NCBI GenBank assembly: GCA_945901855.1
Contig: CAMDLT010000007.1
Location: forward strand, 1-64,000
From: Asaia bogorensis
Lineage (GTDB): Bacteria; Pseudomonadota; Alphaproteobacteria; CACIAM-22H2
DNA: 64,000 nucleotides
Reading direction: 5' to 3'
A program made the translations under genes and the position numbers. Positions 1-7,599 of this stretch are shown in pieces; positions within the stretch are counted from its first letter, which is position 1, and every line of letters starts with the position of its first letter. Under the pieces are notes generated by a model. The model saw only the letters and a program-made list of their open reading frames with translations, did no database searches and had not been told where the DNA came from.

Positions 1-61
1 CTGCCAGCGCCACCTTCGCCTTGAATGCCGGTGTGTGATTCCGGCGCGCTCGTCTGGTCAT
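1..61 (-). CDS. IS3-family transposase OrfA, N-terminal fragment cut by window edge
   Basis: Reading leftward from an ATG at 61 gives MTRRARRNHTPAFKAKV and continues off the left edge. Basic residues followed by HTPAFKAKVALA is the usual opening of IS3-family OrfA, the helix-turn-helix DNA-binding half of the transposase. A good ribosome site (AGGAG) lies about 8 nt before the ATG. Only 20 codons are visible, so whether the element is intact and has an OrfB cannot be judged here. Confidence 0.72.
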   Translation of the reverse strand, partial: MTRRARRNHTPAFKAKVALA

Positions 62-116
62 CTTCTTCTCCTGTCATGCGGCCATCCTGGCCGCCGTCAG
101 GCAGAAACGCCACTTA
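1..116 (-). mobile_element. End of an IS3-family insertion sequence (continues to the left)
   Basis: The OrfA start at 61 has only about 50 bp of leader before the adjoining tcmP reading frame stops at 114-116, which is the usual distance between an IS3-type terminal repeat and orfA. The tcmP stop codon (TAA, read on the minus strand) is probably supplied by the element end, so the junction should lie at about 112-118. The other terminal repeat and any target duplication lie outside the window, so the boundary is inferred. Confidence 0.6.
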
Positions 117-464
117 TCCCGCTGTCCAGATTTCCCGAGCCAGCTCTATTCGGTCTGGCCGAGCATCATTGAATCGAGCAGCAAAGTACGGAAGAAATTT
201 TGCCGACTGGTCTGGCTTATCAAAAGCTGATGCAGCATTGAGAACTCGGATCGGCGTCGAGGGTGTTTCGTCGCTGTAGACCCCCGGGCCCGAGTAAAGG
301 TCAATGTAAGTAAAGCGAATTGGGTCGGTTAGGCGCCAAGCTTCTTGGTTGTGCACCATGACGTTTGCCCATTTTTTGAAATATCGCTCAACAATCGAGA
401 TTTTCTTGAGAGAGCTGCTGGTTGGCACCTCAAAGAAATCGTCGTCGGTATCTTCCGTTGCCAT
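114..464 (-). pseudogene. tcmP: Truncated three-Cys-motif partner protein (TcmP), interrupted by IS
   Basis: The 116-residue frame starts MATEDTDDDFFEVP. It carries the TcmP N-terminal signature: KYF-like ERYFKKWANVM (about residues 27-37), then TYIDLYSGPGVYSDETPSTPI (about 52-72; the DLYSGPG part resembles a nucleotide or SAM-binding loop), then ARFND. TcmP proteins are usually about 300-400 residues, so about two thirds is missing. The frame ends at REIWTAG exactly where the IS3-type leader begins, so an insertion is the simplest cause. TcmP is normally encoded beside a three-Cys-motif phage Gp37/Gp68-like protein; none is visible here. Its biochemical role is not established. The remnant is probably non-functional. 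Confidence 0.65.
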
Positions 465-566
465 GCGAGGTGCCCTCTAACTTTGAAATAAGTTATTTAG
501 ATTGTATCTTGAAAAGGATAGAAATGCAAAATTTAATATTTATATGAGATTGAATTGATCCCCAAT

Positions 567-827
567 TCACTTCCGCCCACGCTGCCGCTTTTTCAGCGCT
601 GCGACGAGTTCGTCGATGGTGGGAACGTCGGGGACGGCGAACAGGTGGAAGAATTCGTCTTCGGCCTCGAGGGCGATCGCGAGGTTCAAGAGCGACTTGA
701 GCGATATCTCGCCCGTGCGCTCGAAGCGGATCAGCGAGGCTTTCGACACGCCCGCGCGCTTGGCCAGGGTCGCGCGCGACAAATCCTGGCGCAGTCGGGC
801 CGCACGCGCCGCCCTTTGGGGCGACAA
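567..827 (-). CDS. XRE-family helix-turn-helix regulator (HipB-like), orphan
   Basis: This 86-residue protein is almost entirely one lambda-repressor-type HTH: LRQDLSRATLAKRAGVSKASLIRFERTG (about residues 12-39) followed by ISLKSLLNLAIALE, and a short basic tail KKRQRGRK. That build matches small XRE regulators often paired with HipA-type kinases, but no HipA gene lies on either side, so it is an orphan here. The only usable start is a TTG at 827 because an in-frame TAG stands two codons earlier. It lies 30 nt after the thiE stop on the same strand and could be read through from it. The DNA-binding role is clear from the fold; the target is unknown. Confidence 0.75.
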   Translation of the reverse strand: MSPQRAARAARLRQDLSRATLAKRAGVSKASLIRFERTGEISLKSLLNLAIALEAEDEFFHLFAVPDVPTIDELVAALKKRQRGRK

Positions 828-857
828 GCGCTAAAATGTTGCCTGTTAAGAAGGGGC

Positions 858-1502
858 TTAGGCGTCGCTCGACGTCGCCGCCTTGATCGCAGCGGCGAAC
901 GCTTCCATCGCGGCGGCGGGGCCCTTCGGGTGGGTCCACACGGCGTCGCTCACGGCAAGGAAATCCGCGCCCGCCGCCACCAGCGGTCCGCAATTTTTGG
1001 GCGTGATGCCGCCGATCGCCACGCACGGCACCGTGATCGTTGCGGCCCAGTCTTCGATCAGATCGAACGTCGCTTGGCCCTTGGGCTTCGCTTTTGTCTT
1101 CGATTCGAAAAACGCGCCGAACGCGACGTAGTCGGCGCCGCCGTCGGCGGCGGCGAACCCCAGATCCATCGAATCGTGGCAGGTCACGCCCACGATGCGG
1201 TCCTTGCCCACCACGAGGCGCGCTTGCGCCAACGTGCCGTCTTCCTGGCCGATATGCACGCCGTCGCAATCGAGCTTGGTCGCCAAATCCGGCCGGTCGT
1301 TGATCAGGAACGCCACATTGTGCTTGTGCACGATCGGCATCAGCGCGGTCACCGCTTTGGCGATCGCGGCGTCCGTTGCGTCCTTCAAGCGCAATTGGAA
1401 GCTGGCAACGTCGCCCGCCCCCAGCGCTTCGTCGAGCAACGGCGCGAACGCGGCCAGATCGATTTTGGGCGGCGTGATGAGGTAGAGCGCCGTGCGCGAC
1501 AT
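858..1502 (-). CDS. thiE: Thiamine-phosphate synthase
   Basis: ThiE joins HMP-pyrophosphate and the thiazole phosphate to make thiamine monophosphate in the cytoplasm. The 214-residue protein has the usual length and TIM-barrel signatures in order: FQLRLKD (about 35-41), LINDRPDLA (about 66-74), DGVHIGQED (about 79-87), GVTCH, FGAFFESKTK and AIGGI near the phosphate-binding end. The ATG at 1502 is chosen because the barrel begins at once with ALYLITP. It follows fba by 25 nt on the same strand, so the two are probably cotranscribed, as in several alphaproteobacteria. No TPP riboswitch was recognised upstream and no other thiamine gene is in the window. Confidence 0.9.
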   Translation of the reverse strand: MSRTALYLITPPKIDLAAFAPLLDEALGAGDVASFQLRLKDATDAAIAKAVTALMPIVHKHNVAFLINDRPDLATKLDCDGVHIGQEDGTLAQARLVVGKDRIVGVTCHDSMDLGFAAADGGADYVAFGAFFESKTKAKPKGQATFDLIEDWAATITVPCVAIGGITPKNCGPLVAAGADFLAVSDAVWTHPKGPAAAMEAFAAAIKAATSSDA

Positions 1503-1527
1503 CGCTGCGGGTTGGGGGGGCACGACC

Positions 1528-2442
1528 TCAACCCTTGTAGATGTCGACGATTTTGCCGAGCAGCGACAGCGCATCCTCGCGTTTGCGCTGGAAGGCGTTG
1601 CGCCCGATGATCGAGCCCGACGCTCCGCCATTGCGCAGCGCCGTCACTTCGGCGAGCAGTGCCGCTTCGTCCTTCGCCTCGCCGCCCGAGAACACCACCA
1701 GTCGGCGGCCGTTGAAGCAGCTCTGCACCACATGCGCGATGCGCTTGTCGAGCGTGGAAACGTCCATGTTCGCTTTTTCGTAGGCCGCCTTGGCTTCGGG
1801 CTGCCACAGCACGCCGGTCGGCGGCTTCACCTTGATGATGTGGGCGCCCAGCAAGGCCGCGAGATGCGCTGCATACGCCGTCACGTCGAGCGCGGTTTCG
1901 CCGGCCTTGTCGAGCTTGCCGCCGCGCGGATAGCTCCACATCACGGTCGCGATGCCGACGGACTTGGCTTCTTCGGAAAGTTCGCGGATTTCTTCCATCA
2001 TCGCGAACTGGTCTTCGGCGCCCGGATAGATCGTGAAGCCGATCGCCGAACAGCCCAAGCGCAGCGCATCGCCCACCGACGCCGTCACGGCCTGGTCCTT
2101 GATCGTGGCAAGGCTGTTGGACGAGTTCATTTTGAGGATGGTCGGGATCGAGCCCGCAAACGTGTCGGCCCCCGCTTCGAGCGGGCCCAACGGGGCGGCA
2201 TAGGCCGAGCAACCCGCATCGATCGCGAGCTGGTAGTGGTAGTGCGGATCGTAGGCCTCGGGGTTGGGCGCAAACGAACGCGCGGGACCATGTTCGAAAC
2301 CCTGGTCGACGGGCAAAATCACGAGCTTGCCGGTTCCGCCCAATTTGCCGTTCATCAGAATGCGCGCGAGATTGGTCTTGGTGCCGGGATTGTCGCTCTC
2401 GTAATTGGCCAGAATTTTCCGAACTTTTTGGGTGACTTTCAC
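1528..2442 (-). CDS. fbaB: Class I fructose-bisphosphate aldolase (DhnA/FbaB type)
   Basis: This enzyme cleaves or forms fructose-1,6-bisphosphate in glycolysis and gluconeogenesis through a Schiff-base lysine. The 304-residue protein shows PVDQGFEHGP (about 44-53), MWSYPRGG (about 168-175), IIKVKPP (202-208, containing the candidate Schiff-base lysine) and the phosphate-site segments FSGGEAKDE and GSIIGRNAFQR. These are typical of the archaeal/FbaB class I family and not the zinc class II enzyme. The GTG at 2442 is preferred because an AGGAGT site lies about 10 nt upstream and the family homology starts there; the open frame extends further without support. It is the first gene of a likely fba-thiE unit. 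Confidence 0.9.
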   Translation of the reverse strand: MKVTQKVRKILANYESDNPGTKTNLARILMNGKLGGTGKLVILPVDQGFEHGPARSFAPNPEAYDPHYHYQLAIDAGCSAYAAPLGPLEAGADTFAGSIPTILKMNSSNSLATIKDQAVTASVGDALRLGCSAIGFTIYPGAEDQFAMMEEIRELSEEAKSVGIATVMWSYPRGGKLDKAGETALDVTAYAAHLAALLGAHIIKVKPPTGVLWQPEAKAAYEKANMDVSTLDKRIAHVVQSCFNGRRLVVFSGGEAKDEAALLAEVTALRNGGASGSIIGRNAFQRKREDALSLLGKIVDIYKG

Positions 2443-2561
2443 GGCGCCGCACTCCTGATTGGGGGAGGATGATGGAAGGGCTTCTAGCCCGCGTCGCCCC
2501 CCCTTGTCGAGAGGGCCAAAGCCCCCCATGATCGCGCTCCCGTTATGCAAGGAAACCCCGC

Positions 2562-3311
2562 ATGCTGCTGCATCTGCAAACTTGGCCCGAGGTCGACGCG
2601 TATCTGAAGCGCAAGACCGCCATCATCGTGCCGATCGGCTCGACCGAGCAGCACGGCCCGACGGGCCTGATCGGCACCGATGCCATCTGCGGCGAGGCGG
2701 TGGGGCGCAAGCTTGGCGAGGCGACCGACACGCTGGTCGCCCCCACCATCGCGGTCGGCATGGCGCAGCACCATCTGGCGTTCGCGGGCTCGATGACGCT
2801 GCGGCCCTCGACGCTGATCGCGCTCGTCAAAGATACGGTCGAAAGCCTCGCGCGCCATGGGTTTTCGCATTTCTATTTCGTCAACGGCCATGGCGGCAAC
2901 GTGGCGCCGTTCGGGGCGGCCTTCTCGGAGATCTATGCCGAGGCGTCGCTGATGCGCGCGTCGAACCGGCCAACGGTGCGCTGCCGGCTGCGCAACTGGT
3001 ACGATTCGGGGCGCGTGCGCGAAATCAGCCGCGAACTTTATGCGGGCGCGGAAGGCAGCCATGCGACGCCGTCCGAAGTGTCGCTCACTTGGGCCGTCTA
3101 TCCGCAAGCCGTGCGCAAGATGAAGCTCGATCCCGAAATCGCGCCGCGCGGCGACTTCACCGACGCCAACGACTATCGCCGCAATTTCCCGGACGGGCGC
3201 ATCGGCTCCAATCCGAACCTCGCGTCGATCGAGGCGGGCCAGCGTTTGTGGGATGCGGCGGTGGCCGACCTTGCAGTCGACCTCGCCGAGTTCGTCAAGA
3301 CGGCGCCATAA
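2562..3311 (+). CDS. Creatininase-family amidohydrolase
   Basis: This 249-residue metal-dependent amidohydrolase belongs to the creatininase / MftE / FAPy-deformylase superfamily. Visible candidate metal ligands are E29 and H31 in STEQHGP, D40 in GTD, H110 in the hallmark NGHGGN (108-113), and E172 in SHATPSE. The family includes creatinine amidohydrolase, the mycofactocin peptidase MftE and deformylases. No mftA/C partner is nearby, so the substrate cannot be named. The gene stands alone on the plus strand between minus-strand neighbours and ends 1 nt before the stop of the convergent lipoprotein gene. Confidence 0.8.
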   Translation: MLLHLQTWPEVDAYLKRKTAIIVPIGSTEQHGPTGLIGTDAICGEAVGRKLGEATDTLVAPTIAVGMAQHHLAFAGSMTLRPSTLIALVKDTVESLARHGFSHFYFVNGHGGNVAPFGAAFSEIYAEASLMRASNRPTVRCRLRNWYDSGRVREISRELYAGAEGSHATPSEVSLTWAVYPQAVRKMKLDPEIAPRGDFTDANDYRRNFPDGRIGSNPNLASIEAGQRLWDAAVADLAVDLAEFVKTAP

Positions 3312-3312
3312 T

Positions 3313-4278
3313 CTAGCGGGCCGGGCGCAGAAACCGGCCGGAAAGCCAGCCGGTCGTTTCTTCGTGCACCACTTCCCACCATTCGCCCTGCGACTTGCCG
3401 GTCGCGACGACAGGCGCGCCGCTTGGCAATTGGCGCAGCACTGTTTCGTTGGGGCCGTTGCGGAAATTGACGCCTGCGACGGTTTCGTATTTGCCGTCGG
3501 GCGTCAAAGCAGGGGCCGCGCGTTGCGGTTGCGGCGTGGCCGCCGGGGCGGGCGGGGGCGTCGACTCGGTCAAGACGCGCTTCGCGTCGTCGGGCATGAC
3601 GGTGCGTGCGTCTTCGAGCGTCGCGTTGAAGGCGCGCAGCAACGCCGCCAAAATCGTGCGGCCTTCGACGCGCTCCTTGTACCCCGACAGCATGCCCGCC
3701 GCTTGCGGACCCAACAGCGCGGCACCGATATCGAAATCGGTTCCCTGAAAGCTGCCCTGTCCGATCGCGATCTGGCGACCGCTTTCGATCTCGGTGATCC
3801 ACAACGATACGCTGGCACTGGCCGCGCGCGTGGCGCCGGCCGCGAGGCCAAGCGCGGTCTGCGTATCTTGCGAGGTCTGACGTTGGATATTGGCAGGTGC
3901 CGCCTGCGCGGTCGCATTGGGCGCGCTGTAGCTCAAGGATGGACTCAACACATAGATCGGCCGCGGCAAAACCGCGCCCGCGGTACGGCGCTGGCGCTGC
4001 ACGGTGTCGTAATCCAGCACGTCGAAACAGCGCGATTGCTGGGCAAAGATGCGCAACGCAAAGCTCGGCGAGTCGATGCCAAGTGCCGTCAGTTGGCCCT
4101 CGATCGTCGAATTCGACAAGGGCGCAACGGTCAGTCGGCCAAGCTTGGGCGCGTCGGCGGCACAGGTGGCAAGCACGACCGGCGGAACCGGGGCGGTCGT
4201 AGCGGGCAGCACCCCTTCCGGCACGCACGCCGCCAGAAGAAGTCCAAGGGGTCCAAGGATCAAAAAGCGCTTGCGCAT
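3313..4278 (-). CDS. Lipoprotein with CsgG-like region and C-terminal SH3 domain
   Basis: The 321-residue precursor has a lipoprotein signal: basic MRKR, a hydrophobic run, and a lipobox ending at Cys18 (LAAC). Residues about 45-215 (KLGRLTVAPLSNSTIEGQL, IFAQQSRCFDVLDYD, FQGTDFDIGAALLGPQAAG) resemble CsgG/HfaB-type outer-membrane lipoproteins. A proline/alanine-rich linker leads to a bacterial SH3 module at about 258-321 (VNFRNGP, GEWWEVV, GWLSGRFLRP) that could bind peptidoglycan. The lack of curli or holdfast neighbours argues against a curli secretion role; an envelope assembly or anchoring role is inferred. It converges tail to tail with the creatininase gene. Confidence 0.68.
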   Translation of the reverse strand: MRKRFLILGPLGLLLAACVPEGVLPATTAPVPPVVLATCAADAPKLGRLTVAPLSNSTIEGQLTALGIDSPSFALRIFAQQSRCFDVLDYDTVQRQRRTAGAVLPRPIYVLSPSLSYSAPNATAQAAPANIQRQTSQDTQTALGLAAGATRAASASVSLWITEIESGRQIAIGQGSFQGTDFDIGAALLGPQAAGMLSGYKERVEGRTILAALLRAFNATLEDARTVMPDDAKRVLTESTPPPAPAATPQPQRAAPALTPDGKYETVAGVNFRNGPNETVLRQLPSGAPVVATGKSQGEWWEVVHEETTGWLSGRFLRPAR

Positions 4279-4447
4279 CGACGGCTCCGGGCTAGGACAG
4301 CGTTATTCGTCAAACTATCCAAAAGGCGAAATCGCGTAAAGTCGTACAATCGTATGCTATTTGGCGTCTGCGCCCGCGATTCGTTTTGTCATGCACGCCG
4401 TGGCATACTCGCAGCATAATTTTCCGGCCCCGAAAGGTAGATCTGCC

Positions 4448-5122
4448 ATGACCCCCGACGAAAAAAAGATGATCGGCGATCTGTTTGCCCGCATCGCCAC
4501 GAACCAGGAACCGGCCGCGCAAAAGGATCGCGAGGCCGAAGCCTTTATTCGCGACGCGATCCAGCGCGATCCGGGGGCGGGCTATACGCTCACGCAAATG
4601 GCGCTGGTGCAGGAGCACGCGCTGAAACTGGCCGACGCGCGCATTCGCGAACTGGAAGAAACGCTTGGCCCCGTCCACAGCGCGCCGACCCCGGCGGCGC
4701 CAGCCAAGGCAAGTTTCCTCGACGGGCTGTTGCCCAACTCGCCCTGGGCCCGCAAGCCCGCAGGCTCGCCCGCCCCCGCGCAACCCATGCTGCGCCCCGG
4801 CGCTTTTGGCGGCGCGCCCAACCAAGCTGCCGCTCCGCAAGGCGGCTCGTTTTTGCGCTCGGCCTTTGCGACGGCCGCAGGCGTTGCGGGCGGCTTGATG
4901 CTGTTCGAAGCCGTGCGCGGTTTGATGGCAGGGGCTGGCGGCGGCGCCTTCCAGCAAACGGCGCAAGCCGCAACCCCGGCCGCCGATGAACCCGCTTCGT
5001 TTGAAACTGCGCATGCCGACGAACCGCCCGCCGATCACGGCTACCAAGACGTCGCGCACTACGACGATGGCAGTTCGGATTTGGGCGGTTCGGACTTCGG
5101 CGGGGGCGACGGCTTCGCCTGA
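4448..5122 (+). CDS. DUF2076 family protein
   Basis: This 224-residue protein begins MTPDEKKMIGDLFARIA, then EAEAFIRDAI, GAGYTLTQMALVQEHALK and ADARIRELE, the conserved N-terminal helical core of DUF2076. A low-complexity Ala/Pro/Gly stretch, a hydrophobic glycine/alanine segment (FATAAGVAGGLMLFEAVRGLM, about 140-160) and an acidic Gly/Asp/Ser tail follow, as is usual for the family. The ATG at 4448 has GAAAGG upstream and begins exactly at the conserved core; the longer frame is not supported. Molecular function is unknown. It ends 3 nt before the epmB stop in convergent orientation. Confidence 0.75.
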   Translation: MTPDEKKMIGDLFARIATNQEPAAQKDREAEAFIRDAIQRDPGAGYTLTQMALVQEHALKLADARIRELEETLGPVHSAPTPAAPAKASFLDGLLPNSPWARKPAGSPAPAQPMLRPGAFGGAPNQAAAPQGGSFLRSAFATAAGVAGGLMLFEAVRGLMAGAGGGAFQQTAQAATPAADEPASFETAHADEPPADHGYQDVAHYDDGSSDLGGSDFGGGDGFA

Positions 5123-5125
5123 CGG

Positions 5126-6157
5126 CTATTCTTGCGCGCGATAGACGTGCCGGTTGCCGTGCGGATCGGCAACCGTGCCGTCGTCGCCAAGATAGGTCGG
5201 GCCGACCGGCACTTTGCCGGCCCCGCCGGGAATGTCCAGCACATAGACGGGCTGGGCGATGCCGGACAACCGGCCGCGCAGGGCGCGCATCAGATTCTGG
5301 CCGGTCGCAATGTCGGTGCGCAGATGCGCCGTGCCCGGCGCCTTGTCGGCATGGTGCAAGTAATAGGGCTTGATGCGGTTCTTGGTCATCGTGCGAAAAA
5401 GTGCTTCGAGCGTATCGGCGTCGTCGTTGACGCCTTTCAGCAAAACGGTTTGGCCCAGCAGCGGAATGCCCGCATCGGCAAGGCGCGCGCATGCCGCGAT
5501 GGCGGCCGCCGAAAATTCGTTGGCGTGGTTCGCATGCACGGCAAGCCACACGGGCTTCGGCTGCTTCAGGGCCGCGACAAGCTCGCCGTCCACGCGCGAC
5601 GGATCGGCGACAGGCACGCGGGTATGGATGCGCAGCCAGTCGATGTGCGGGATTGCCGCCAAGCGCTCGACGATGTCGCCAAGGCGGCGCGCGCTCAGCA
5701 CCAACGGGTCGCCGCCGGTCAAGATCGCCTCGCGGATCGCGGGCGTCGCCGCGATATGGCCGATCGCCGCGTCGAGTTCGGCCGCGTCGAGTGCTGCACC
5801 GCCGGGCCCGACCATTTCGCGCCGAAAGCAAAAGCGGCAATAGACCGCGCACGCATGCGTGGGCTTCAGCAAGGCGCGGTCTTTGTAGCGATGCACCACG
5901 CCCTTGACGGGCGAATGCGCGTCGTCGCCGATGGGGTCGGCAGCTTCGTCGGCGGCCGTGTCGAGTTCGCGCCTGTCGGGGACGTACTGGCGCTTGACCG
6001 GATCGTCGGGGTTGTCGATGTCGATCGTGTCGAGCACGTCGGGCGTGATCGCGATCGCGTAGCGCTCGGCCACGGCCGCGATGGCGGGGTCGCTTGTCAG
6101 CCCCTCGCGCAACAGCGCGGACGCGCTGCGCAAGGTCGGGCGCCTGGTGCCGTCCAT
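5126..6157 (-). CDS. epmB: EF-P beta-lysylation protein EpmB (lysine 2,3-aminomutase family)
   Basis: EpmB is a radical-SAM, PLP-dependent aminomutase that converts (S)-alpha-lysine to (R)-beta-lysine for modification of elongation factor P. The 343-residue protein carries the radical-SAM triad C103, C107, C110 in CAVYCRFC, the GGDPL motif that contacts SAM, and a C-terminal GKVPVGPTYLG that holds the probable PLP lysine. Its length fits EpmB and not the longer catabolic KamA, and it directly follows epmA: its ATG uses the final A of the epmA TGA. The EF-P gene itself is not in this window. Confidence 0.9.
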   Translation of the reverse strand: MDGTRRPTLRSASALLREGLTSDPAIAAVAERYAIAITPDVLDTIDIDNPDDPVKRQYVPDRRELDTAADEAADPIGDDAHSPVKGVVHRYKDRALLKPTHACAVYCRFCFRREMVGPGGAALDAAELDAAIGHIAATPAIREAILTGGDPLVLSARRLGDIVERLAAIPHIDWLRIHTRVPVADPSRVDGELVAALKQPKPVWLAVHANHANEFSAAAIAACARLADAGIPLLGQTVLLKGVNDDADTLEALFRTMTKNRIKPYYLHHADKAPGTAHLRTDIATGQNLMRALRGRLSGIAQPVYVLDIPGGAGKVPVGPTYLGDDGTVADPHGNRHVYRAQE

Positions 6158-7266
6158 CAGATCGGCCCCGCTTCGGCGAAGCCCGCGAACGCCACGGGTG
6201 CCCAGATCACGTCGTCGATCTGCGCCGCACCCGTCGCCAGCATCACCAGCCGGTCGAAGCCGAGCGCGATGCCCGCCGATTGCGGCAGCCCGTGTTCGAG
6301 CGCCGCGATGAAATCTTCGTCGATCGGGTAGCGCTCGCGATAGAGCTTGGCCTTGAGCGCCTGGTCGGCTTCGAAGCGCCGGCGCTGCTCGGCCGCGTCG
6401 GTGAGTTCGCCGAACGCGTTTGCAAGCTCCAGGCCGCACACGTAAAGCTCGAAGCGGTCCGCCACGCGTCCGTCGCCCGGTTTGGCGCGCGCAAGGGCCG
6501 CCATCGCGATCGGATAGTCGGTCAGGAACGTCGGGCGTTCCCGGCCGAGCTTGGGTTCGATATAGTCGAAAAACAACCGGAAGAAAAAATCGTCCCAGCG
6601 GTCGCCCGCATGCGGCACTTGGCCAAGCGGCCGCGCGGCGGCGGCCAGCCGGTCGAGCGCGTGGACCGCGTCGTCGGCTTTGAGCGGGTCGGGGCTGGCG
6701 GCCAAAATGTCGAGCCCGCAATGGCGCGCGAACGCCTCGGCGACCGACAGCCGTTCGAACGGCGCGCTGGGATCGGCCCAGCAATCGCCGCGCTGGAAGC
6801 GCTGGATGCCGGCGGCGGCGGCGGCGGCGCGCAGCAGATGTTCGCAGTCGGCCATCAGCGCGCCGGTGTCGGCCGCCGCGCGGTACCATTCCAGCATCGC
6901 GAATTCGGGATGGTGCGTGGCCGAGCGTTCGGAATTGCGAAAGCAGCGCGCCAGTTGCCACAGGCGCGGCACGCCCGCCGCCAGCAGCTTTTTCATCGCG
7001 AATTCGGGGCTCGTATGCAGATACAGCCGCCGCGCGAGCCGCTCGCCCGGATCGCGCAGCACGGTCTGGAACGCCATCAGATGCGGCTCCAGCCCCGGCG
7101 ACACTTGCAACGCGGGGGTTTCGACCTCGTCGAATTTTTCGCCTTCGAAGTAGCCGCGCACGGCGCGCAGCACGTTTTGTCGGATGCGCAGATTGTCGCG
7201 TTTTTTGGCAAACCGGTCGGGCCGCCACCAGGCGCGGCCCGTGTCAGCCACGAAATTGCGCCCCAT
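6157..7266 (-). CDS. epmA: EF-P--lysine ligase EpmA (PoxA/GenX)
   Basis: EpmA is a truncated class II lysyl-tRNA synthetase paralogue that attaches beta-lysine to a conserved lysine of elongation factor P instead of to tRNA. The 369-residue protein lacks the anticodon-binding domain and keeps the class II core: motif 1 region TPALQVSPGLEPHL, motif 2 ARCFRNSERSATHHPEFAMLEW, and motif 3 GIALGFDRLVML near the end. The ATG at 7266 is chosen because WWRPDRFAKKR, the normal EpmA opening, follows about 13 residues later; it overlaps the upstream 102-residue gene by 23 nt. An alanine run (LLRAAAAAAGI) comes from a GCG-type codon repeat near 6814. Confidence 0.9.
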   Translation of the reverse strand: MGRNFVADTGRAWWRPDRFAKKRDNLRIRQNVLRAVRGYFEGEKFDEVETPALQVSPGLEPHLMAFQTVLRDPGERLARRLYLHTSPEFAMKKLLAAGVPRLWQLARCFRNSERSATHHPEFAMLEWYRAAADTGALMADCEHLLRAAAAAAGIQRFQRGDCWADPSAPFERLSVAEAFARHCGLDILAASPDPLKADDAVHALDRLAAAARPLGQVPHAGDRWDDFFFRLFFDYIEPKLGRERPTFLTDYPIAMAALARAKPGDGRVADRFELYVCGLELANAFGELTDAAEQRRRFEADQALKAKLYRERYPIDEDFIAALEHGLPQSAGIALGFDRLVMLATGAAQIDDVIWAPVAFAGFAEAGPI

Positions 7267-7552
7267 AGCGCGCGGCCAGGGCCGCCACCGCCTGCGCATG
7301 CGGCCCGTCATAGGCGATGGCTTCCAGATCGGCGCGCAACGCTTCGAACGCCAGCGCCGTGTCGGCCCCGCAATCGAGCACGATGTTTTCGAGCGTGTCG
7401 GGAAATTCGAGCGCCAGCATGTCGGCGATTTCCGCGCACCATGCGACGCCGGCCGCCGCCGGTGCGATCAGCACCGCGCGGCTGCCGGTTTTGGCAGCGT
7501 TGGCCAGGGCCGCACGCGCGTCGGCCAGCCCCTGAATGCGAATTCCGTCCAT
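7244..7552 (-). CDS. Small conserved-looking protein of unknown function
   Basis: This 102-residue protein (MDGIRIQGLADARAALANA at the start) is not one I recognise. It looks like an alternating alpha/beta protein: ALANAAKTGSRAVLIAPAAA suggests a strand after a helix, and FPDTLENIVLDCGADTALAFEALRADLEAIAYDG suggests another, a pattern reminiscent of small nucleotide- or phosphate-binding folds but without a diagnostic motif. It lies 47 nt after gap and overlaps epmA by 23 nt, so translational coupling with epmA is likely and supports its being real. Codon usage (strong G/C third positions) matches the neighbours. Confidence 0.62.
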   Translation of the reverse strand: MDGIRIQGLADARAALANAAKTGSRAVLIAPAAAGVAWCAEIADMLALEFPDTLENIVLDCGADTALAFEALRADLEAIAYDGPHAQAVAALAARYGAQFRG

Positions 7553-7599
7553 GGCAAAAACTTTACGCCAAAGCGCCAGCGAGGGCAATCGCGGCGGCG

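Noticed and set aside
552..568. GAATTG/CAATTC hairpin at the end of the XRE gene as a terminator
   Set aside because: Six A/T-rich pairs only, overlapping the stop codon, without a U-run; too weak to call.
858..1502. TPP riboswitch controlling thiE
   Set aside because: thiE follows fba by 25 nt with no room, and no thi-box pattern was seen before fba.
2562..3311. Mycofactocin peptidase MftE
   Set aside because: Same family, but mftA, mftC and other mycofactocin genes are absent.
5126..6157. Catabolic lysine 2,3-aminomutase KamA
   Set aside because: Shorter length and direct overlap with epmA identify EpmB.
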